From contig NC_092862.1 in NCBI RefSeq assembly GCF_032062135.1, positions 66,247,496-66,311,495 of the forward strand: a stretch of 64,000 bases of DNA. The letters are read 5' to 3'. The stretch is from Pyxicephalus adspersus (taxonomy: Eukaryota; Chordata; Amphibia; Anura; Pyxicephalidae). The notes beneath the pieces were generated by a model, which saw only the letters and a program-made list of their open reading frames with translations, was not told the DNA's origin and ran no database searches. A program made the position numbers and the translations under genes. Below, piece by piece: positions 23,943 to 33,645 of the stretch (the first letter of the stretch is position 1; each line of letters opens with the position of its first letter).

Positions 23943-26900
23943 TTTTTTTATTTTTTCTAATTTTCTAGGCCTGAACAGAAAGAAAAATGATTAAATACAC
24001 ACACACACACTTTCTCAAAGGTAAACTTTGAGAACATATTGTATCCCAACAACATATTGTATCCTAACTTCAAACCATACCCATAACCTTAAACCTAATC
24101 CTATAAGTGGATCAGTACGGTAAGTGGATCATAATGGTAACAGTCTGATATGAAAAGGGTTCTGTGCCAAATCTCTAGAACTGACACAAGACTGTGCCCA
24201 CAACAGTTAATTGGCTTCTCCTTTTGTAGTCAAATTATACTATAGGGGTACCTACTTTGTTACTGCTTGCAAAGCAAATACTGCTTCTTTTTTACACTTT
24301 GATAAATAAGAACCAGCAAAATTAGCTGTAAATGGGGTGAGAAAGTGATGACTCTGTGTGTGTGTGACACAGATGTCGGATCATGCTATGTGTTGTGTAT
24401 AGTGTATAAATCCTGTCCTGTTTTAGTATAAAATTGATGAAAAAGCAGCTGTATTTTATGGTCATTGAATGGTTGAGATAAACAGAACCCTGGATTTACA
24501 GGGATATCGTGAGGGTAATACTATTTGACTCTATCCTAATATTCCACTACTTCCAACACAACCATTATTTAATTTGTCTGAGGGAAAGCAAATTTGAGAT
24601 TCAATGTATAAAAATGTTTTTACAAAAATGCTTTAACTGTAAGAATTAATTAAAAAGACACCTAGAAATGCGCCCCTAGGGATTCAGCTATATTAAAGTT
24701 GTAAAAATATATTTGGCCTAAAATGGATTGTGAACAGGTGTTCTGTAAATGGTGGAAAAACACTGAATCATGGGTTGTGCTGAGCACTTAAGTGCCTCAG
24801 AAATTTTGTGTGCAGCTTTGTACATAGTCTCAGCTTGGGTTTATTTTAGATTTATCACACAGTGATAGAAATACATTATTACCTATTAAATAACCTGTTA
24901 ACCCAAGAATACCCATAGGTGTCCTTCAGTTAAAACAAGTTCCAATTAAGGACCGGCTATAGGAAAAGGTTACATTTCTTGTTGGTCACCTTAAACAATT
25001 GGTCTACTTAAGGTATTTTCAAACCTGAAGTTAAAAAAAGTTCAAAAAGTTTGAAAGTTTGTTACCCATGAAAGCAGAAAGCTTGTTTTAATTTTAATTT
25101 TTAATTTTAATTGTCCATGTCATATGAAACAAAAGGTGCAAAACGTAAGGCGCAAAAAAAAAAAAAAAAATATTCTGGATGGTATATCAGCATGAGAATG
25201 GATATTACAGATTACATTGATAAGGAAATCAGTACAGAATTAGCAAGGAAGTAAATGCAAAATTAGACAAATAAATAAATGCAAGCTAACTGTATTCCAT
25301 CATTACAATGTTCATTTGAAATATTTTTTTCATATGCCCGTAAAGTTAAACAAATTAATGAATAAATACTTTTAAAGTTCACATTTATGTTGCCAAATGT
25401 ATTTATTGGATGTATAAATCGATACAGACGACAGAATGGGTCAGATTTATTAAGTTTACAATTTTCAGGCAGTAAATGAAGGCAATATAATGCATGGTTG
25501 CATGTTGGTTTGGTGCTGCTGGAGATAGTAATTCAGATAAAAATATACATGAATAAAGTGAAGATTTGCTATATTTTACATATATTAGTATTAATATAGA
25601 ATACTAGTACATATAAAAATACTAAGTACAATGTTAGTGCAAATATTAAGCTACAAAAATGTAAATACTGTGTTTGAAGCAAATATTATTACATTTAAAG
25701 CAGAAGCCCAGCCTAATAGTATAAGGCCCATTAAAGGATAAAAAAAAAAGTTTTGACAGCAATACTTGCCTTTAGTCCTGATATGTGTCGTGCAGTATTG
25801 CTTTACTGCCACCAGATGGCCTAAGCATCATTCAACCAATTGTCTCTGACATAGGGCTGGATTTATTAGGGTTCTCCAAAAATTGAGAACCTGGGTGAAA
25901 CAGCAAACCTGGAATGGATTTTCTAAAAACGTTTAGTGTTAATTGGCAAATATTTTCAATCCTAGACTTGATCCAGGTTTGCTAGATCACCTATGTTCTC
26001 CCATGAGAGTCTACCTTTTTCAGTCTTGAAGAAATTTGGAGAGTCTGTAATCCTTCATTTATTCTTTTCAGCCAAAACTTGGTGGATTTGCTTGTGTGCT
26101 TTGGATCATAATAGTGTGAAATGGGTAATTTTTTGCTCAAATTAAGCTTTTTATTTATTTTTTGTTCATAACGAAACTGGGAAAAGTCTGGATTTCACCA
26201 GTAGTTCCTACTGGTATACTTGCAGCTGTTAATCAGAATATACCTTATGAATAATATGTTCTTTATTTCATAGAATTTTATGTGTGAATAAATGTTTACT
26301 TTTTCTTTATTGTTTTATTAAGTTTATGCAAATGTATTACTTTTTGGTATGTTTTCATGAAAAAAAAATTCTATATAAAAATTATATAAAGTTTGATGTG
26401 ATGCCCATAACCTGAAGCTGCAAAGCAACCCACTGTACTCCAATTAGGTGTGTGACTCTTTTCTGAAAATGCTGTTTTAGAATTGCACTAAATTTGTCTA
26501 CTGTTACTGTGTACGACTTTGTGTTTGTACATTGTTCCAGGAGCCTGGACTGAACCTGAAAAAGCTTTTACCGTTCCTGGGCCCATAATGGTTGGCAGTA
26601 TGGGCCCAGGAACCGTGAAATGTGAACTAGTCCTAAATATTCCTGTTCCATTTAGCCATTTATTTTTTTATATGCTGCATCCATAGAACATTTTAACTTA
26701 AAATTTAGACTAGTCAAAACAATAACGGATAACTTGTAGTCAGCTTTCATATTACCATACTTCACACATTGCTGTGGACCTAAGGACCAAAATATTATTT
26801 ATTTAAAAAAATCCCTTTTATTAAGAAGTTAAAATGATGTATTTATACATGTGCCTCTTCCTAATATCAAATATTAATTTCAGTATGAGAGAGAAATTCA

Positions 26901-27844
26901 CATTAACAGCAGAAATAACATATCTGATCATTAAATGTTTAATTTTAATTCAAACACAAATCTGAGCATTAGCTTGGGGCCTGAACTCTGCTGGCACCTC
27001 TGATTGTGGCTTTCGGTAAGAAAGCGTCAGACTTTTATGAACTTTGACATACGGATAATCAGCAGTTCAGTATCTTAGCCGTATTTTTTTTTTCCATAGC
27101 AGCACTGACGTGCGCCTTACCCACATACCCACCCTGCTGAACACATTTCGGGGAAGCACTCCATGGGAAATGTTGTGCTTGGCCAGTCTGTCACACATTA
27201 GTGAGAGTGAGGAAGAGTTTAGCCAGAGTGGAAAATAAACAAAGAAAGTTAAACAACAGGTCGTTAAAAAAGCAAACGATACAATAATGCAATATGCATG
27301 AAGGGAAAAACATAACATAAATATGGATGAATGCAAGGTGAATATATGTTGAAGCAGCTTGATAGAAAAAAAAAAAGTTTCCTTCCAAAAAAAAAAAAAA
27401 AAAAATTGGGAAAAATCCACCTACAGCACTAATGTTGTTAGCGTTAGAGGTTTTATGATGGGGTTATTCTACTACTGAAGTTTACTGTAGTTCCTCTGTA
27501 AATCTAATTGAAGGACTGCTGTATCCCTTTATGATTGCATAAAGCAATAAAGGATTTTGGTGGACTTCCATTGCATTACGTTACATTCATTACAGTTAGG
27601 CTTTAAAGTTGTACTTTCCATTATTCTTCCGATCCCACCTGACATTACCTGGGTACAAAGGCCATTGTAGGCTCTTTAATAATACTGCTCTTAAGTAACA
27701 GGTGTTTGCAGTCCTGTATTAGCAGCTATGAAAACTCTATGTAAAAATCAAATGGCATCAGAGCTTAAAGAAAAATCATACAATGTTTAATTCAGACAGA
27801 GGTCACTGCCTAGATAGTGCACTGATTTACCAAAGTGTAGAGGG
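23943..27844. other. AT-rich DNA with one diverged MITE
   Basis: Apart from the palindromic MITE at 25853 and a short (AC)n at about 23998, nothing recognised. The frames at 27067-27420 contain poly-Phe from T-runs and are not genes. Confidence 0.5.
25853..26052. mobile_element. Palindromic MITE, copy 3, diverged
   Basis: GGATTTATTAGGGTTCTCCA at the left, AGCAAACCTGGAATGGATTT, then TGATCCAGGTTTGCTAGATC at the right. More diverged than the others but with the same layout. Confidence 0.65.
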
Positions 27845-28498
27845 CAGTTAAAGTCATGAATAAACCCACTTTAAATCTTAAGGCTTTAAGTAGCATTTTT
27901 CTTAGCAGATTCTAAAATAATTTAAATCTAACCTCAGATGAAAAACAACACACAAAAGATGCCACCATGTCATTATTCATTTACCAAAAATGAAGCCATG
28001 TGTATACCCCCTGATTCAGTAGCTTGTACAACCATCTTGAAGTAATAATTTTCTGTATGACTTTTTCAGTCTCTCACCATTTTGGAGGAAATTTGTCCCG
28101 CATTTCTTTACAATATTGCTTCAGTTAATTAGGGTTTGAGGGCAAACATTTGTGCACAGCTCTCTTAAGGTCCCTCAACATTTCAGGTTACATCAGGTTA
28201 AGGTCTGGACATTGACTGGGCCATTGCAACACCTTAATTCCTTTCTTTCTTAGTCATTCTGTAGTAGATTTGCTGGTGTGCTTGTGACCATTGCATCTAA
28301 CTTTTGCTAAGATTTAGCTATCACACAGATGGCCTCACGTTTATTTCTAAGAATTTTGGTATACAGGGGAGATCATGGCCAACCCAATGATTTAAAGCTA
28401 CCTGGGGTCTTGTGGCTGCAAAACCCAACAAAGCCCAAATTATTACCCCTTCACCATCCATCATGCTTGGCAGTTGGTATGAAGTGTTTGTGCTGCTG

Positions 28499-28500
<2 letters not shown>
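27845..28500 (-). mobile_element. Tc1-like transposon, 3' half
   Basis: On the minus strand 28440-28321 reads GFAATRPQVA...HDLPCIPKFLEINVRPSV, and further left an end like KSYRK..LQDG..TSY followed by the conserved 3' untranslated part. This is a widespread vertebrate Tc1-like transposase known to me. Stops and frame changes are numerous. The copy ends at the (TA)n tract at 28499; its other half is absent. Confidence 0.75.

Positions 28501-28536
<36 letters not shown>
28499..28536. repeat. (TA)n microsatellite at the broken end of a Tc1 copy
   Basis: About 18 TA units bordered by GCTGAT and ATCAGC, so the whole tract is one perfect palindrome. A second short TA run follows at 28553-28568. 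Confidence 0.9.
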
Positions 28537-29001
28537 CAGCAATATACCCCAATATATATATATATATAATTTTAAAACGTATATATAATGAAAAATATAA
28601 AATATTTTAAAAGTATCTATTGTTAAATGGAATTGCTGAGACAATTTGATCTATGGCTGCCTAAATTGTATGCAAACTCTAATGAAGGCCTTCTCAAATG
28701 TTTTGGTAAATATACCATTCAAACTATTTTGATCTATCTGTTTATTGGGTGCAGAAAAATACCTGCTAATCAATACAGAAAGCCAATCACTTTGCAAGCT
28801 TTCTGCACATATTACTTCTGTGAACTAAAGAACCCTCCCACGTCTGCTTATGGGGTAAAACCGAAAGTGTTCTGTAGCCCTAACATATTTGATGTATTGG
28901 GATAACAACCCTGCCCTTTAATAGATACATTACAGTGACTGAGGGTTGTCATTACATATAATAAAACTAATACAGCCACCACATTTAAAGACTGGTAAGC
29001 T

Positions 29002-29889
29002 AGTTAATCGTGCTCACTTACTATAAGACCAATGCTTCCAAATCACAAATATTGGGAATTTATATACCACAATATCCTAAATTCCAGAATATATCTGAAT
29101 TCCCTTAAATGTGGAAAAGGAAAACTATGAAATTTTTAGGAATTAATATGCCACATCAGTCTATACAATTGTTTCAAGCTAATTTCTCTAATTTGCTGTC
29201 CACACTACCTAGAGATTTGGATCAATATAGGAGGTGTGAGATTTCCATAGCAGGGAGAGTGGCAACTGTTGAAATGTTTATACTGCCAAAATGTTTGTAT
29301 TTTTTCACACTATTATGATTCATATGCCTAAAAAGTGTATTACCACATTACAGGCCCCCTGTGCCTTCATCTCTCTATCCTACCATCCAAGCAACATTAA
29401 AAGTCTGGAGCGTATCCACCCCTAAAATTATCTGGACCTCGCTCAAACAATTTACCCAGATATTAAAGTTTTGAAAGTGTTTATAACACAATTGTCCATG
29501 TCAAAATGGATGACCTGCGCCATTCTAGAACTCAGTGATATATTTACCCCAATAGGAATTATTAAATTAAACAGAATATGATCTTCCAAACACAGAATAT
29601 TTTTCATATCTGATAATTAAACATCTTCAAAAATTTTTTAGTACAATTGATTTCTGATCTAACTAATATGCAAATTTCACCCACACCAGAATTGGCTTTA
29701 CTACATGTAAATATCGAACAGTTCCCTAGCAATTTTAGAACTATTGGTATACACTTATTACTTGTAGCAAAATTGCATATTACTAGAATGTGGAAAGATA
29801 CGCAAATCCCTAGCTATATGAATATTCTTACGCATATGAATCAATGTTGTGCCTATGAAAACGTACTAGCCTCTATGAATATGTCATAA
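29002..29889 (+). pseudogene. L1 ORF2 fragment (end of reverse transcriptase and C-terminus)
   Basis: Several frames together read as L1 ORF2: MKFLGINMPHQSIQLFQANF and RRCEISIAGRVATVEMFILP (29127-29290), and then PELALLHVNIEQFPSNFRTI and ITRMWKDTQIPS (29686-29820). Frame changes between 29318 and 29647 and stops show it is dead. The start is inside the reverse transcriptase, so the endonuclease and the YADD region are absent. Confidence 0.83.
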
Positions 29890-30044
29890 AAAAAAATCTG
29901 AAGTAAATAGGAACTATGGGTAAATCACCCTAACTGCAATATCACAAGATAATTTGGTATTATGCTATACTGACATCTTGGAATAGCATGTTTTTTTTTT
30001 TGTCTGCTGGTATTTCAGACTGGTAATTGGTTTTGGATTTGTTT

Positions 30045-31005
30045 TTGGATCGCTTCTCGGCCTTTTGGCTAAGATCAAGTGTAGTACCGAATCCTTCCAG
30101 TGATCAGGGTGGAAAGGCACTGGCATTCCTGGCAAGAATGCAGTGTTCAAGTACCTCTGTTAAGGACGGTCTGCCTGTTGGTGTTGCTCTGTAAGGGGCT
30201 GTCCTATGCTAATTCTTCCGGTTTCCTCCCCCGGAGAAGGCATGGGGCCTGCCCTGAGAAGGAGCACCCACTGGTTAGACTGACCCGCTGGTTGGTGCAG
30301 GGAAAGCTTGGTCTTACCAATCGGTCTGACGAGTGGTCCGAATCTCGCTCCAGTGTCGTACCCCTGGAGTGGCGTTCCAGGGGCACCTTAAAATCACTGG
30401 GTTTGGGACCCCACTGATTTTTAAGATGCACAGTCACATTTATACTTGATTTGGCACATCGCCTTTTTCTGCATTGGCTGCGGCTAGTGCAGATGGGCAA
30501 GTTTTAAAATCTGTTGCCTAGTGTGTTATGCACTAGCACTCTTTATTTAAATGTTTTTATGTTATGTCACTGTTACTGGTGTGGTATTTGTTGCCACTTT
30601 TGATGGAGGGTGCTATTCCCTTATGGGCTAGCCCTGAAGTCTTGGAGAGTGCCTCGGCCTAACAAACAGGTGCTCTCCCCTAGTGGGAGTCTCTCTTCGG
30701 GAGAGCTCCAAGCTGAGTATCTGTTGGGACCTGCTTATGCAGTCCCAGAAAGAACAGGCCCCTCTCTGGCTTTGGCCAGGGGGGCATGTAAGTCCACCCC
30801 AGCTTCGGCCGGGTGGGCTCAGTACCCAGCCCTCCTCTGCCTCGCTTCCGAGGGTCTTGGGATGTTGGGTGGCCCTTCCTCTTTGGAGGAGGAATCACAA
30901 ATAGTACCCCAGTGCACGTTTTTTGTGTGGTGTTTTTGCACATACCCTTTTTTACCGTACACGGGGTGCGTTTTAGCACAGATCGCGAGAGTCGATAAAA
31001 AAAAA
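30045..31005 (+). mobile_element. Retroposon with U2 snRNA head, A-tail and ~20-bp target duplication
   Basis: Bases 30049-30086 equal the first 38 nt of vertebrate U2 snRNA (ATCGCTTCTCGGCCTTTTGG...GTGTAGTA). The sequence then departs from U2 completely (CCGAATCCTTCC...). About 900 bp of GC-richer, non-coding sequence follow, ending GAGAGTCGATAAAAAAAAA. Identical AATTGGTTTTGGATTTGTTT flanks it at 30025-30044 and 31005-31024 (the A's overlap the tail). These are signs of LINE-driven retroposition of an RNA. Four bases (TTGG) sit between the duplication and the U2 start. It could be a SINEU-type SINE, as reported from crocodilians, or a one-off template-switch chimera. A U2-like promoter is not included, so this is not a working U2 gene. 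Confidence 0.85.
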
Positions 31006-31238
31006 ATTGGTTTTGGATTTGTTTGTTTTCTTTTCTGTACTGTACTCTGTAATTTCTTTGTTTATTCTCTTTCCTCTTTTTTTCCTGTTTCTGGATTTCC
31101 TATAATTATTTGAAAAATTTTTAATAAAGACAAATTGAACTATAAAGACTGGTAAGCTGCTCTATATTTCCTTATTGGCTTTACACACACTTTATAACAT
31201 CACAACAATTTCTGTGATGCAAATACAGTTCTGATTCT

Positions 31239-31435
31239 TGTGATGTTCATCCTTCTGGCCTGTAGATGTCACTGTTCTAGTTGTTTACTCCTCAAGACAA
31301 TCTATATTGGTGTCGTTGTTTGTTCCTGTCCTGCTCTGAAGATGTACTGCGGACACTGCTTATGTAAATAGTTGGTGAATCCTGTAAATAAACCGGGTTT
31401 AGGTTACCCTGCCTCCTTGATTACTGGACACAACA
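31239..31435 (+). repeat. 5' LTR
   Basis: 197 bp. Starts TGTGATGTTCATCC and ends GGACACAACA. Contains AATAAACCGGG near 31387, a possible polyadenylation signal. It differs from the 3' LTR at roughly 20 positions including a small indel. Confidence 0.92.
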
Positions 31436-31449
31436 AAATTGGCGACGAG

Positions 31450-32170
31450 AATGTCTCTAGAGCAACCTGCACCTTTTCTTTCACACCTACACTGCATTTT
31501 ACTGCTTGGATTCGGATGTTTGAGAATTACATACTTGCTGCTAATCAGGAGTCCTTACTTGATGCTAGAAAACATGCTTTGCCTATTCACTGCCTGGGAG
31601 CAGAAGGACAGCGTATGTTTTACACTTTATCTGTAGCAGATGAATCTTTTGATTCAGCTCTCACTGCGCTAAGGAACTTCTTTGTGCCTAAGTAAATGTG
31701 GTTGCAGAAAGATATAAATAAACGTTGACAGCATGCTGGTGAATCCACAATAATCTATATTGCAGCGTTGAGAGAGCTGGTGTGATTTTGGTGCTTTAGC
31801 GGAGGAAATGATCAGAGATCAACTTCTGGAAAAAACAAATTCAGCACGTATTAGAGAGAGATTACGTTTGGAACACGATTTAACCCTTGCAAAGGCTATT
31901 ACAATTTCAAGTCAAAGTGAAACTGCTGTGGCAAAAGTCCTCAGCCAGGGGACTGCTGGTACTGTACAGGCTGTGAATTCAGAATCTACATCCCTTGAGA
32001 CTTACACTCAGGCTCAATACAAGGGTGTGACAAGAAATTCCCTTGAACTGCAGCGCAGAGTTGTACATACACAAAACAAGTACTGCTTTAAGTGCAAAAG
32101 AAGCACAATGCCTCAAATGTAAGAAAGTCAGGCACATTGCACAAATCTGCCGTAATTCTACTGCTAGACA
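31450..32170 (+). pseudogene. Retrotransposon gag remnant
   Basis: 31450-31694 encodes a capsid-like stretch (WIRMFENYILAANQ, RKHALPIHCLGAEGQRMFY) and stops after LRNFFVPK. A second frame from 31808 gives RDQLLEKTNSARIRERL, typical of the region before the zinc knuckle. The knuckle itself, CFKC...CLKCKKVRHIAQIC at about 32085-32145, is split by a frame change. Not functional as it stands. Confidence 0.8.
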
Positions 32171-32254
32171 GGTTCAGGAAGTTGTTTCGCCAGAGGTTAC
32201 TGTCTTAAGTGTGGATAGAAATGACGTTTTCAGTCCAGATAACCTTTTTTGAAC

Positions 32255-32603
32255 TGTTACTATTGCTACTACTAATCAGAGCCATTCTATTACCTTGATG
32301 CTTGATACAGGTTCTGATGTTTCTTTACTACCTGAGGATGTCTACTTACGGTACTTTGCAAATACACCACTTACTGTGCCTACTTTGAAGCTGGTGGGTT
32401 ATCTAAGAGACCCTATTCCTGTGCTTGGTTGCCAGTCAGTGACTGTTACATTTCAATCAACTAGTGTGCAAGCTGAATTCTTCATTGTAAAGAAAGGCTC
32501 AGCTATACTGGGCAGAGATCTTTTCGCTGTATTAAATCTACAATTAGTGGATGGCCTTCATATTCTAAACTGCAATCAGTATCCAGTGTTTCATCACTAT
32601 TGA
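32255..32603 (+). pseudogene. Retrotransposon aspartic protease
   Basis: Open frame with the catalytic triplet in LMLDTGSDVSLLP (about 32298-32340) and the second conserved block SAILGRDLF (about 32502-32528). Length fits one retropepsin monomer. Stops at 32601, before the reverse transcriptase region; no intact fusion to pol remains. Confidence 0.85.
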
Positions 32604-32689
32604 CAATGCATTGGGCTGTGCCCAGATGTCCAACCAGTGCGTCAGAAGTTAAGGCGTTTACCTTAAGGCTGTTTCCAAAGAACTAAAAA

Positions 32690-33350
32690 AAACTACTAGA
32701 GCAAGACCTGATTGAGAAAATTGATGCATCAGAATGGGTTTCTCCTATTGTGATGACCATGAAAAAAACAGGAGGTATAAGACTGTGAGTTGACCTTTGT
32801 GAACCAAACAAAGCTGGTATTATTGATGGTCTCCCCTTGCCAAATATTGAGGAAGTATTTTCAGAACTCAGAGGAGCTAACTTCATTTCTACTTTGGATC
32901 TTCAATACACATATCATAAAGTTTTGTTGGATGAGGAAAGTAGAGATCTCACTACATTTATTACTTATGAAGGTTTGTTCCATTTCAAACATGTACCTTA
33001 TGGCCTGGCTTCTGCACCTAGTTGCACTAGATCTGTCTAGTGCCTCTGAGATCATCAGTTGCTAAGACTGTTAAAGTGCAGTACTGAAACAGGGACAATC
33101 CAAAGTCTCTAATCTGCTTAGTGACAAGGCAACGAGGACCTTACACCTATGAACTGTCTGATGGACATATATGGAATCCCAGTCATCTTGCACCTGTTAG
33201 GCAGGACTTTTCAGATTCTTCATTTGATGAAGGATATTTTCATATTAAAATTGATGATGATCAAACTAGAGGTTAGGTACCAGAACTGTCCAGACATACT
33301 CAAAGAGTCAGAAGACCACCTGTGTGGGCAAAGGTTTATGTGATCTAATT
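32690..33350 (+). pseudogene. Collapsed pol: reverse transcriptase start joined to integrase tail
   Basis: 32690-33035 gives the beginning of a Ty3/gypsy reverse transcriptase (EWVSPIV, a stop inside the next block, LPLPNIEEVFSELRGA, STLDLQYTYHKVLLDEESRD, VPYGLASAP). The catalytic YxDD block, RNase H and most of integrase are missing. From about 33120 an integrase tail appears (YELSDGHIWNPSHLAPV, in another frame; RRPPVWAKVYV near 33310-33345). This implies an internal deletion of about 2 kb or more near 33040-33090. Confidence 0.78.
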
Positions 33351-33446
33351 AACTTGCATAGTACCGTTTTGTGTTATAAGTTCACATTCTTGTTACTTGC
33401 AACCTGTTACATATTTTAAAAAAAGTTTTCGTACAACGGGGGGAAA

Positions 33447-33640
33447 TGTGGTGTTCATCCTTCTGGCCTGTAGATGTCACTGTTCTAGTTGTTTACTCCT
33501 TAAGACAATCTATATTTGTGTTGTTAGTTCCTGCTTTGCTCTGAAGATGTTCTACAGACACTGTTCATGTATATAGTTGGTGAATTCTGTAAATAAACCT
33601 GGTTTACATTACCCTGCCTCTTTGATTACTGGACACAACA
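33447..33640 (+). repeat. 3' LTR
   Basis: 194 bp. Starts TGTGGTGTTCATCC and ends GGACACAACA, followed directly by the ATTCT duplication. Preceded by a G-rich polypurine tract at 33436-33446. Confidence 0.92.
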
Positions 33641-33645
33641 ATTCT

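Larger units (their letters stand above)
28986..31158 (+). mobile_element. 5'-truncated L1 LINE with 16-bp target duplication
   Basis: Inserted body 29002-31142 between identical TAAAGACTGGTAAGCT at 28986-29001 and 31143-31158. It contains late ORF2 (29002-29889), a 3' untranslated part, and ends AATAAAGACAAATTGAAC. The element is interrupted by a U2-headed retroposon (about 30045-31005), which accounts for nearly half the length. Long duplications plus 5' truncation are hallmarks of target-primed reverse transcription. Confidence 0.88.
31234..33645 (+). mobile_element. Ty3/gypsy LTR retrotransposon (Mag-like), internally deleted
   Basis: Two similar LTRs (31239-31435 and 33447-33640) run TGTG...CAACA and are flanked by 5-bp ATTCT at 31234-31238 and 33641-33645. 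TGGCGACGAG at 31440-31449 matches the complement of the 3' end of tRNA-Ser(GCU), the primer expected for Mag-type elements. A polypurine tract (ACGGGGGGAAA) precedes the 3' LTR. The inside codes, in broken pieces, for gag, protease, the start of reverse transcriptase and the tail of integrase. About 2.4 kb total is half or less of a full element. Similar but not identical LTRs indicate an old insertion. Confidence 0.92.

Noticed and set aside
30049..30240. A U2 snRNA gene
   Set aside because: Only the first 38 nt match; the branch-site pairing end, Sm site and the 3' stem-loops of U2 are absent, and the piece sits in a retroposon with A-tail and target duplications.
30204..31113. Several 60-170 codon frames on both strands
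   Set aside because: They lie in the GC-richer body of the U2-headed retroposon, where stops are rare by composition; no family match.
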